A stretch of DNA of 64,000 nt from Candidatus Kapaibacterium sp. (lineage in GTDB: Bacteria; Bacteroidota; Ignavibacteria; Kapaibacteriales; UBA4661), in NCBI GenBank assembly GCA_025455065.1, contig JALONG010000008.1, positions 59,566 to 123,565 of the forward strand, written 5' to 3'. Numbering within the stretch: position 1 is the first letter of the stretch; every line of letters starts with the position of its first letter. Below, piece after piece: positions 27,767 through 35,264 of the stretch. The position numbers and the translations under genes were made by a program. The notes beneath the pieces are model-generated. The model was not told where the DNA came from, did not search any database, and saw nothing but the letters and a program-made list of their open reading frames with translations.

Positions 27767-28594
27767 TTACAATAATAATTGTTGCGCGGGCTCAACGGCA
27801 TCTTTAATCATCTCACAATATTCTGGCATAATCTCAATGCCGATAGAATGGCGACCCATTCTCTGAGCAACAACCAGTGTTGTTCCTGAGCCAGCAAAAG
27901 GATCCAATACGGTGTCTTGCTCTTGTGTAAAAAGTTTAATAAACCATTCTGGCAGCTGTTCCGGGAAAGCAGCACTATGATTTTTATTATTACATTCTGT
28001 TGCTAAATGAATGACATTGGTAGGATAAACAGTGTCTTTTCCAACCCAATTCGAGACATTTTTTCCAAAACCACTACCGTTTTTGGCATTGTCGCGTGTC
28101 TTATCTGTTTCGCTAAGATTTTTCAAGCGGTCTTTTGCCCAATCACCAATTGGAACACGCACAGCATCTTGGTACATGGAAAATTTTTTGTTTTTGTTAA
28201 ACTGCAAAAGTCGTTCCCACGAGTCTCGAAAACGATTTGACCATTTGCCAGGAAATGAGTTTTTTTTGTGCCACATAAACTCTTCAGTCCAGAGCCAGCC
28301 TTGTTTACGCAGTGCTAAGATAAGCTCCAGAACGTATGTGCTGCGCTCACTATCAACAACTTTTTCTTTTATGTTGAGAACAAATGTCCCAGTAGGTTTC
28401 AAAACACGCAAAAGCTCCGCCGAAATTGGCAAAAACCAATCAACATATTCATCTGGCGTAACGCCACCATATGTGGATTTACGCTGGTCTGCATATGGCG
28501 GCGAAGTAAAAATTAAATCCACTGAATTATCAGGAATTTCACACATTAGTTCGCGGGAGTCGCCACAGATGACTTTCGTTTCAATGGTTTGCAT
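27767..28594 (-). CDS. Site-specific DNA methyltransferase (beta class, probably N4-cytosine)
   Basis: DNA modification enzyme of 275 residues. The catalytic motif TSPPY is near residue 30 (LIFTSPPYADQRK) and the SAM-binding motif DPFAGSGTTLV is near residue 235; the order catalytic-then-SAM is that of beta-class methyltransferases. TSPPY is usual for N4-cytosine enzymes, though N6-adenine cannot be excluded. Start at ATG 28594; an in-frame TTG lies 12 bases upstream. It lies 34 bases after pseB and three bases before the endonuclease, whose cognate DNA it should protect. The recognition sequence cannot be read from the protein. Confidence 0.93.
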   Translation of the reverse strand: MQTIETKVICGDSRELMCEIPDNSVDLIFTSPPYADQRKSTYGGVTPDEYVDWFLPISAELLRVLKPTGTFVLNIKEKVVDSERSTYVLELILALRKQGWLWTEEFMWHKKNSFPGKWSNRFRDSWERLLQFNKNKKFSMYQDAVRVPIGDWAKDRLKNLSETDKTRDNAKNGSGFGKNVSNWVGKDTVYPTNVIHLATECNNKNHSAAFPEQLPEWFIKLFTQEQDTVLDPFAGSGTTLVVAQRMGRHSIGIEIMPEYCEMIKDAVEPAQQLLL

Positions 28595-28628
28595 AATTCT
28601 TTGCAAAAATTATGAAGAAGGTGTATCA

Positions 28629-29642
28629 TCACACCGGCTGGAAATTCTCGTCAATATGCTCACAAATGGAAGCACGAATCTCTTCCACCGTCATAAAATC
28701 AGGGTTTGTGCCGGAATTGTACTTAAAGCCTTGCGCAACTTTTCTGCCGTTGAATTTTTTGCAATACTCATCATGCGACCACAGCGGCACGGACGGCGCA
28801 ATAACGTAGTATTTATCAAGCTCCAACGTGTTGAAGGAGTCCATTTCGGTAATCATTTCCTCATGGAGTTTTTCGCCCGGGCGAATACCAATAATTTCGT
28901 GCTTGCAGCTTGGCGCAATGGCTTCGGCCACATCCAAAATACGGTACGACGGAATTTTTGGGACGAAAATTTCGCCACCCCACGCATTGTGAATGGCGTA
29001 TAGCACCAAATCTACACCTTCATCCAGCGAGATATTGAAGCGGGTCATTTCGTCGTGTGTGATGGGAAGTACACCGTCTTTGCGCTTATTCAGGAAGAAC
29101 GGCATAACGGAACCACGTGAGCCAATCACATTCCCGTAACGCACAACAGAGAAATTGATGTCTCGATTACCGCGAAAGTTATTTGCCGCCACAAAGAGTT
29201 TATCGGAGCACAGCTTTGATGCGCCATAGAGGTTAATCGGGGCTGCGGCTTTATCGGTGGAAAGTGCCACAACGCGCTTCACACCTGACTTTAAGGCGGC
29301 ATTGATGACATTTTCCGCACCCATGACGTTTGTTTTGATGCACTCCATCGGGTTGTATTCTGCCGTTGGGACTTGTTTGAGTGCCGCCGCGTGAACAACG
29401 ACATCAATATTCTCAAACGCCCGTTTTAGGCGCTCTTCATCGCGCACATCGCCGATGAAGTAACGGAGTTGGGGATATTTTTCCGGTGAAAGTTCTTGCG
29501 CCATTTCGTATTGCTTGAGTTCATCGCGTGAGAATACTACAAGGCGCTCTACTTCAGGATAGTGCGTTAAAATGCGCTTGATAAAGGTTTTACCAAACGA
29601 GCCGGTTCCGCCGGTAACGAGAATGGATTTGAATGGGAGCAT
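28629..29642 (-). CDS. pseB: UDP-N-acetylglucosamine 4,6-dehydratase (inverting)
   Basis: First enzyme of pseudaminic acid synthesis, an extended SDR of 337 residues that dehydrates and epimerises UDP-GlcNAc. The NAD(P)-binding motif is SILVTGGTGSFGKTF near residue 6, followed by VVFSRDELKQYEMAQE, typical of PseB. The catalytic Asp-Lys pair is in LSTDKAAAPINLYGASK near residue 128, with the YxxxK tyrosine. ENIDVVVHAAALKQVPTAEYNPMEC is also a family hallmark. It is 39 bases after a glycosyltransferase gene, and its usual partner pseC is displaced by the R-M pair. FlaA1-type retaining dehydratases are the alternative; the single-domain soluble form argues for PseB. Confidence 0.95.
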   Translation of the reverse strand: MLPFKSILVTGGTGSFGKTFIKRILTHYPEVERLVVFSRDELKQYEMAQELSPEKYPQLRYFIGDVRDEERLKRAFENIDVVVHAAALKQVPTAEYNPMECIKTNVMGAENVINAALKSGVKRVVALSTDKAAAPINLYGASKLCSDKLFVAANNFRGNRDINFSVVRYGNVIGSRGSVMPFFLNKRKDGVLPITHDEMTRFNISLDEGVDLVLYAIHNAWGGEIFVPKIPSYRILDVAEAIAPSCKHEIIGIRPGEKLHEEMITEMDSFNTLELDKYYVIAPSVPLWSHDEYCKKFNGRKVAQGFKYNSGTNPDFMTVEEIRASICEHIDENFQPV

Positions 29643-29681
29643 GATAAAGTGAAAACAAACGAAGAAAGATTATTGCAGAAT

Positions 29682-31205
29682 TTATTGCGCGGTTGCAGAA
29701 CTGTCAAGCAGTGTTGACAAAGTTTGTTCTGCAAAACGCTTATTGATATGGTGTTGTATCGGTTGCGGGGTCAGGCGCTTGTAGGCTGTAAATGCCCGAA
29801 AGAGCCAACGATTCGCAAATGGCTCATGCCCGTTGAAGGTTCCGCCAAAGAAATTCCGTGCTTCGTAGCGCCGGAAGGGAATACCGAAGGTCATGTAAAA
29901 GTAGGCGTAGCGCAAAGCACCGTCTTTGCTTTTGGGAGCGAGATGTTCTTCGAGCAGCAATCTCAGCAATTCTTCGTGAGAATTGGGGTTATACGTTGAA
30001 CCAAGATTTTGATATAGCGCTTTGCCGCCCAGAATTGAGGGCTTGTCCCAATACGGCGCTTCAATGCCGACAGTCGAACCAAAAGTAATCACCTTGTCGG
30101 CGTGCTGCAACAGCGCGTAGGAACTGGTTTTGTCGGTTGGTAGTATTGTCGTCAAATTTTCGCTTTTGAGCGCCAAGAGTGGTCGTAATTCGTTGTCAAT
30201 CGAAGCAAGATTGGGGTGAATACGCAAATAGACGTGATAGCGGTTTTTATGCGGCAGAAGCGATGCGATAATACGCTGAATACCGTCCAGTTGGTCGCGG
30301 TAAATGTGATGTTGATACTCTTCGCTGACCCAAACAAATTCAAAATCTGCCGAATTAAAAATCACAATATTCTTTTTGCTCGGATTCCAATCTTTCGGCA
30401 AAAGACCTTGTTCTTGCTGTTCGACAAAGGAATATCCGTTTACTTTTACGCCTTTAGCACGATTTTGAAACCACGTCTCGGCTGTTTGCAAGCGTTCAAC
30501 GGGGTTTGTTGCGCCTTTCTCCCACTGCTCATGCATGAGGCGTGTGGAAAGATTGATGCTGTGCGGTAGAGAATTGTCGAAGAGAGAATAGGTGTTGTTT
30601 CCGGAAGCCGCTTCATGAATGGTAAATTGTACGCCTTCGCTTTCGCAAGCCCTCATAATTGCGCGAACGATAGCCATTCTGCCATTAAAAAAGTAGAATT
30701 TGTCCACCTTGTTTTCACGAAGGAAGTTTTGCACGGAACGGTAAGCCGCAACCCCTGACAAAATATAACGCCGAATAAGGTCTTGATGTTCGTTGAGGTC
30801 AATTTCTGCATTCATCACATAACTGACTATGGACGACAAAGCAGCCATGCCAACATCATAATTTTCAACGCGATACGATTGAAATTCTTGTAAAGAAGCA
30901 AATGCCGTTTGGAGGGAGCGAAGTTCTTGCTTGTTAGCATCGGTGAGATTGTGAAACGAGCGTTGTGTGATTTTGCCTTCGAGAAGCGAAAGACCGATGG
31001 TACGGGTTTTGCGACAAAGGGCGCATTGTCCCTGCTCGTGGTAGGTGTTAGTATCGCAGGCAAGTAAAGCCGCGTCACAATACAGCACAGTTACGTCATC
31101 GCCGTTGTCGAGATGATTTTGAATCAATTCTAAATCTGTGGCGAAATGGCGTTGAAAGAGCGGATGCGTCGTAAAAAATGCGACGTGCTGTTTCGGATGT
31201 TTCAT
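29682..31205 (-). CDS. Capsule/surface-glycan glycosyltransferase-like protein
   Basis: Unassigned 507-residue protein that resembles GT-B proteins of capsule and O-antigen loci. The N-terminal part (HVAFFTTHPLFQRHFATDLELI) has four conserved-looking cysteines at 43, 50, 61 and 64 (the last two as CALC). The C-terminal part has YLRIHPNLAS near residue 322 and the nucleotide-sugar-type block HADKVITFGSTVGIEAPYWDKPSIL near residue 368, as seen in the capsular polysaccharide synthesis family. No membrane helix is visible. It lies between a GNAT gene and pseB in the glycan operon. A role in transferring the pseudaminic-type sugar is likely but inferred. Confidence 0.75.
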   Translation of the reverse strand: MKHPKQHVAFFTTHPLFQRHFATDLELIQNHLDNGDDVTVLYCDAALLACDTNTYHEQGQCALCRKTRTIGLSLLEGKITQRSFHNLTDANKQELRSLQTAFASLQEFQSYRVENYDVGMAALSSIVSYVMNAEIDLNEHQDLIRRYILSGVAAYRSVQNFLRENKVDKFYFFNGRMAIVRAIMRACESEGVQFTIHEAASGNNTYSLFDNSLPHSINLSTRLMHEQWEKGATNPVERLQTAETWFQNRAKGVKVNGYSFVEQQEQGLLPKDWNPSKKNIVIFNSADFEFVWVSEEYQHHIYRDQLDGIQRIIASLLPHKNRYHVYLRIHPNLASIDNELRPLLALKSENLTTILPTDKTSSYALLQHADKVITFGSTVGIEAPYWDKPSILGGKALYQNLGSTYNPNSHEELLRLLLEEHLAPKSKDGALRYAYFYMTFGIPFRRYEARNFFGGTFNGHEPFANRWLFRAFTAYKRLTPQPIQHHINKRFAEQTLSTLLDSSATAQ

Positions 31206-31234
31206 AACCTCTATTGTTTCCGTATTTTTCTACC

Positions 31235-31756
31235 TCAATCCCGGCATTTCTCCACCCAAAGGGCATCCACATACCGTCCTTGGCAGAAAAAATGCTGTTT
31301 ATAGCGTCCGGCATCGCTGTAGCCCGCTTTAATGAAGGCTTTGTATGAACCGAGATTTTGCTCATACATACCGGCAAAAAGTTTATGCAAGTTCAGTTCT
31401 TCAAATCCATAGCGAGTAACAAGCGCAATAGCTTCGGCGGCAAATCCTTTGCCCCATGAAGCCTTATCGCCGATGATCAAGCCAACATCGCCGAAGCGAT
31501 GCACTTGGTTGATGTTTCCGATTTTAATATTGCCGATATGCTTGTGATTTTCGTTCAAAAACATACCGAACAGAAAATCCTTCGAGCTGTCGCACGTGGC
31601 TTGGACAAACGCACGGATGGTGTCTTTGGTCTGTACTGTCCAGCGACTTTCAAGGTACTGTGTGATTTCGCTGTCATTCATCCACGCAACGTAGGCTTCA
31701 CTCACGTCGTCAGGTGTCAGCAGACGTAGGTAGATATGTTGTCCGTGCAATTCCAT
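31235..31756 (-). CDS. GNAT-family N-acetyltransferase, candidate PseH
   Basis: Acetyl-CoA-dependent acetyltransferase of 173 residues. The fold is recognisable from IYLRLLTPDDVSEAYVAWMND at the start, HIGNIKIGNINQVHRFGDVGLIIGDKASWGKGFAAEAI with the Q/RxxGxG/A-like pyrophosphate-binding turn (WGKGFA), and NLHKLFAGMYEQNLGSYKAFIKAGY. In pseudaminic acid synthesis PseH acetylates the 4-amino group made by PseC. No other acetyltransferase is present in this locus, so this is the natural candidate, but RimJ/RimL-like relatives are common in glycan clusters. It sits 10 bases downstream of the ABC exporter gene. Confidence 0.85.
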   Translation of the reverse strand: MELHGQHIYLRLLTPDDVSEAYVAWMNDSEITQYLESRWTVQTKDTIRAFVQATCDSSKDFLFGMFLNENHKHIGNIKIGNINQVHRFGDVGLIIGDKASWGKGFAAEAIALVTRYGFEELNLHKLFAGMYEQNLGSYKAFIKAGYSDAGRYKQHFFCQGRYVDALWVEKCRD

Positions 31757-31765
31757 AAAAAATCA

Positions 31766-33553
31766 TCAACTTGCAAGTGGTTCATTTGCTACATACTTGG
31801 ATAACTCAATCACTTCATCAACTTTTTCACGGATGCTTGGGTCGTGGCTGACAAAAATAACAATTTTATCGCGGTTTGCGGCAATAATTGTCTCAATAAG
31901 TCTATCTTTTGTCGTTTGGTCTAAAGCACTCATACTTTCATCAAACAAGAATACATCGGGTTTGCGAAGTAAAGCACGTGCAATGCCAATGCGCTGTCTC
32001 TGTCCGCCGGACAGGTTTGTGCCGCGATATTGCAACACTGTATCATAACCATTGGGAAGATTGTTGATAACCTCGTCCACCGTTGCCATTTCCGCAGCAG
32101 CCTGAATTTCAGCCATGCTTGCCTCATAACCGTAGGTAATATTATGTGCCACGGTATCATTAAAAATCATCGTTTCTTGACCAAGCATGACAATATGGCT
32201 GCGAAGGCTGTGAAGCGGGATTTCTGTAATATCGTGCGTATTGTTAATCACAATTTTGCCGCTATCGGGTTGATGAAATCCTAAAATTAAATCTAGCAGG
32301 GTTGATTTTCCTGCGCCCGATTCCCCGATGATTGCATACACCTTTCCACGCTCGAAGCACACAGAAAAATTATGCAAAATTGGTGTGATTTTATCATGCG
32401 AAAAACTCACATTCTCAATACTCAGCGACGTGATAGCCTCGGTTAAATCGTGATGTGCAGCGGATACCGAAAACTCCGGTGTTTCGATGACTTCGCTAAT
32501 GTCTCGTGCAGCCTTGAGGTCTGATACGCCTTTCAGTGTCATATTCAGCGCCTCGCCGATTGCCAGAAAAAAACGCATGAGAAAAATAAGCAGCGTAACA
32601 GCAAAGGCATAATCAAATGCTGACCGCGACAACTGTGTTCCGGCAAGAATAAACACACCAAAACTCACGATAAGTAGCAGTGTCGGAATAAACTTGCCAA
32701 GCAAGGTGAAAAAATCAATTAAAAACAACTGGCGTTTTTGTGGATATAAATTCTCCACAAAGCGCTCCATAACATACTTTTCAGCACCAAACGCTCGTAC
32801 AGACCGTACACCGTTCATTGCATCAACAAATATCGAATTGTATATCCGTGAATGTTCGACACTCATTACGCCCCAGCGATGAATTTTGCGCAAAATACCG
32901 TATGAACCAAGCGCTGTTAAGCCTAAGAAAACAATCACACCAAGAGCAGTCGCCGATGAAAATGACACGATAATGACATAGTACATTCCAATCAACATAA
33001 ATAATCCCACACAACGCACTGTTAGGGCAACAATACCTGCAGCCCTGTGTGCTTCCTCTCCTGCAAGTTGGATGTAATGCCCAACACTTTTACGCTCAAT
33101 TTCAGCAATTTCAATGTTGCGCAATACATTTTGTAATCCGCGTGAGACGAGACTCGCCGGCATTTTATTTCCTGTGATATTGCCTAACATTCCTTCGCTG
33201 ATGATTTGCAAAACAATTCTTAGCGAAAACAGAATGATAAAGGTCAAAAATATGTATTTCGCTGTTGTTGGTAGATGTAGTGCGGTAAGTAACTGCATTG
33301 AAAAATTATTACCCGCAACAGGCTTTCCTGCACTTATAGCCGAAAGCGGTATGAACGCCTGCATTGCAAGCGCTTCCATAATTATAGAGGATAAATGAAT
33401 GACTATGCAAACACCCAAAAGTGGGTAAGCACGGAAGGCAAAAGCAAACATTCGCCGTAAATATCCCAGTTGTAAACTGCGAATAACATTAAAAATTTTT
33501 GTCGGTGAGGCGAATTCCAGCATGAACAAATAAAATAGTAAAATTCGTAGCAT
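31766..33553 (-). CDS. ABC exporter, fused permease and ATPase (MsbA-like)
   Basis: Inner-membrane half transporter of 595 residues. About six transmembrane helices lie between residues 35 and 320 (for example LLGVCIVIHLSSIIMEAL and YIFLTFIILFSLRIVLQII). The nucleotide-binding domain has Walker A GESGAGKST near residue 392, signature LSGGQRQRIGIARALL near 500, Walker B VFLFDESMSALD and the switch His in VSHD. Start at ATG 33553 rather than the adjacent TTG. It is the first gene of the minus-strand glycan operon, so it probably exports a lipid-linked glycan or glycolipid. PglK-type flippases have the same layout. The upstream 330 bases should hold the operon promoter. Confidence 0.93.
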   Translation of the reverse strand: MLRILLFYLFMLEFASPTKIFNVIRSLQLGYLRRMFAFAFRAYPLLGVCIVIHLSSIIMEALAMQAFIPLSAISAGKPVAGNNFSMQLLTALHLPTTAKYIFLTFIILFSLRIVLQIISEGMLGNITGNKMPASLVSRGLQNVLRNIEIAEIERKSVGHYIQLAGEEAHRAAGIVALTVRCVGLFMLIGMYYVIIVSFSSATALGVIVFLGLTALGSYGILRKIHRWGVMSVEHSRIYNSIFVDAMNGVRSVRAFGAEKYVMERFVENLYPQKRQLFLIDFFTLLGKFIPTLLLIVSFGVFILAGTQLSRSAFDYAFAVTLLIFLMRFFLAIGEALNMTLKGVSDLKAARDISEVIETPEFSVSAAHHDLTEAITSLSIENVSFSHDKITPILHNFSVCFERGKVYAIIGESGAGKSTLLDLILGFHQPDSGKIVINNTHDITEIPLHSLRSHIVMLGQETMIFNDTVAHNITYGYEASMAEIQAAAEMATVDEVINNLPNGYDTVLQYRGTNLSGGQRQRIGIARALLRKPDVFLFDESMSALDQTTKDRLIETIIAANRDKIVIFVSHDPSIREKVDEVIELSKYVANEPLAS

Positions 33554-33891
33554 CAATACGGGGGATGCCGCTTTGTGGTCAAATCAACCTGATTTTCTAT
33601 TACAACTTTATTACCGTATAACTCTTACCAAGTATTGTACCATAGCCTACAAATATCACGATTTTATGACGATATTCCATAAGAATTTTGAAGTGGGTTG
33701 TGCTTTGCGATTGAATATCGTCGGTTTTGTCTGTATCGGAATACCAAATTATGACAAGCAACTCATCACCAATTCACAGAAAATTCATTCTTTTCTGTGT
33801 AGTTTTGCAAGCGCTGGAAAGAGAATTACCGCAGTCACCTTCCCAAGCGCAATAATTTCACAATTCTCGTCATTTTTAAGGATTCAGATTG
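33554..33891. other. Divergent promoter region, no gene seen
   Basis: The 338 bases separate the divergent ABC exporter operon and the BON-domain gene. The sequence is AT-rich. An almost consensus -7 box, GATATTTG, reads on the minus strand at about 33651-33658 and could serve the exporter operon. A plus-strand frame at 33573-33944 is open but has no ribosome site and overlaps the BON gene. Confidence 0.45.
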
Positions 33892-34389
33892 ATGATTCGT
33901 TCAATGGTTATCGCTACGTTTGTCAGCGTAAGTGTGAGTGTTAGTGCCTTTGCACAAGCAAAAATGGATGTTTCTAAGCCTTCGCCTGCTTCTCCCGCAA
34001 AAGCTACCCCGACTCCGGCTGCTGCTCCGGCAAAAGCTGCTGTTGATGCTGCAAAGCAAGACGCAAAAGAAGTGAAAAAAGAAGCAAAAGAAACAGCTAA
34101 AGAAGTAAAAACTGAGGCAAAAGCGGAAGCAAAAGCAATCAAAAGCGATGCAAAAGCTGCTGTCAGTGCAATGGATGATGCCGGCATCACCAAAGCAGTG
34201 AAAGAAAAATTAGCATCCTTGCCGTCACTTAAAGACAAAAACATTGATGCTATGGTCAGTGGCGGTGTTGCTACGCTCAAAGGCAAAGTAGATAAGCCGG
34301 GCTTGAAAGGTGTTGCTACCAATGCCGTGAAAAAAATTCCCGGTGTAAAAAAAGTTGATAATCAAATCGAAGTTGAGAAAAAGAAATAA
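33892..34389 (+). CDS. Exported BON-domain protein with Ala/Lys-rich linker
   Basis: Periplasmic protein of 165 residues with a signal peptide (MVIATFVSVSVSVSAFAQ). A low-complexity stretch from about residue 30 to 95 alternates Ala, Lys, Glu and Pro (KEVKKEAKETAKEVKTEA) and is predicted to form a long charged helix. The C-terminal 75 residues are a BON domain: DAGITKAVKEKLASLPSLKDKNIDAMV, then GVATLKGKVDKPGLKGVATNAVKKIPGVKKVDNQI. BON domains in OsmY-type proteins are linked to envelope stress and lipid binding. Start at ATG 33892; an in-frame TTG lies one codon earlier. It ends at a strong terminator and stands alone. Confidence 0.85.
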   Translation: MIRSMVIATFVSVSVSVSAFAQAKMDVSKPSPASPAKATPTPAAAPAKAAVDAAKQDAKEVKKEAKETAKEVKTEAKAEAKAIKSDAKAAVSAMDDAGITKAVKEKLASLPSLKDKNIDAMVSGGVATLKGKVDKPGLKGVATNAVKKIPGVKKVDNQIEVEKKK

Positions 34390-34412
34390 TTCTCGTAATT
34401 TTCGGTCTGCCC

Positions 34413-34453
34413 AAACGTCTGATAAGAAACATTCTTATCAGACGTTTTTTTTG
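34413..34453 (+). terminator. Rho-independent terminator after the BON-domain gene
   Basis: A perfect 16-base stem (AAACGTCTGATAAGAA with TTCTTATCAGACGTTT) closes on a 3-base loop and continues into T residues. Confidence 0.93.
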
Positions 34454-34496
34454 TACTATATGTTTTTCTTGTTTCACTCCCATTTCAAGGACTCTA

Positions 34497-34889
34497 ATGA
34501 AACCCCGTTATATCATCGGAGGCGCAATAGCGCTGGTTTTTGTTGTTATTGCAGCAATGTCGTTGGATAACAGCAAAATCGAATACACGAATTTAGCATA
34601 TGCACAAACAAGCGGCAAACGAGTACAGGTCAAAGGTGCATGGATAAAAGACCAAGGTTGCACCTACAACAGCAACGAAAACACGTTTACTTTTGCTATG
34701 CGTGATGATGCCGGTAAGGAAATCAAAGTTATTCACAACGGTCCTCGTCCGAATAATTTTGAATTGGCGGAAAGTATCGTCGTCAAAGGGCGCGTGGAGA
34801 ATGGTGTGATGGTTGCAGACCATATTTTGACAAAATGCCCTTCAAAATACGAAGGAAACGGTCAGCAGGTAAAACAGTCCGGCACGTGA
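34497..34889 (+). CDS. ccmE: CcmE-like cytochrome c maturation haem chaperone, CxxxY type
   Basis: Membrane-anchored periplasmic protein of 130 residues. One N-terminal helix (YIIGGAIALVFVVIAAMSL) is followed by an OB-fold: RVQVKGAWIKDQG, FTFAMRDDAGKEIKVIHNGPRPNNFELAESIVVKGRV. Canonical CcmE binds haem through a His in an HxxxY motif; here the corresponding site reads CPSKY, with Cys114 and Tyr118. CxxxY variants are known from archaea and some bacteria and belong to a modified Ccm system. No other ccm gene is in the window, so it is an orphan here. It has its own terminator-bounded unit and is followed by two miniature inverted-repeat elements. Confidence 0.82.
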   Translation: MKPRYIIGGAIALVFVVIAAMSLDNSKIEYTNLAYAQTSGKRVQVKGAWIKDQGCTYNSNENTFTFAMRDDAGKEIKVIHNGPRPNNFELAESIVVKGRVENGVMVADHILTKCPSKYEGNGQQVKQSGT

Positions 34890-34891
34890 TA

Positions 34892-35030
34892 ATACCAATT
34901 TGAGTTGATAACTGTGCAAAAAAATCCGGCTTCAGTGGCACAAACATTCTTGTCTGTGCGAGTATTTATGCTGTTTTCAGAGAAAAGCATTGAAAAAAAA
35001 CAATGCACAATCCTCAACGTAAATTGGTAT
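34892..35030. repeat. Miniature inverted-repeat element, copy 1
   Basis: A 139-base element with terminal inverted repeats ATACCAATTTGAGTTGA and (reverse) ATACCAATTTACGTTGA. It contains an internal hairpin-like GCACAAACA TTCT TGTCTGTGC and a poly-A stretch. It has no coding capacity of its own. It lies directly after ccmE and is followed one base later by copy 2. Confidence 0.8.
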
Positions 35031-35031
35031 A

Positions 35032-35170
35032 ATACCAATTTGAGCTGATAACTGTGCAAAAAAAATCCGGCTTCAGTGGCACGGACATTCTTGTCTGTGC
35101 GAGTATTTATGCTGTTTCCAGAGAAAAGTATTAAAAAAAACAATGCACAATCCTCAACGTAAATTGGTAT
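35032..35170. repeat. Miniature inverted-repeat element, copy 2 (tandem)
   Basis: Second copy of the same element in direct orientation, also 139 bases, differing from copy 1 at only about ten positions (for example GAGCTGA for GAGTTGA, and GGACA for AAACA in the central hairpin). The same ATACCAATTT/AAATTGGTAT ends are intact. Tandem direct placement suggests duplication or repeated insertion at the same site. Confidence 0.8.
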
Positions 35171-35190
35171 AAGACCTTGCTTCTGAATAT

Positions 35191-35232
35191 AAAAAGAGCG
35201 AATAACTGCGTGGTTATTCGCTCTTTTTTTTT
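35191..35232. terminator. Bidirectional Rho-independent terminator
   Basis: AAAAAGAGCGAATAAC and GTTATTCGCTCTTTTT form a long stem with a 6-base loop; both strands end in a T run. It separates the plus-strand ccmE/repeat region from the convergent M61 peptidase gene. Confidence 0.9.
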
Positions 35233-35264
35233 TGACTGATAGTCTGCTCCTGCAACTCTTGATT

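Noticed and set aside
28032..29003. 323-codon plus-strand frame across the methyltransferase and pseB genes
   Set aside because: Spans two well-identified minus-strand genes and has no recognisable domain.
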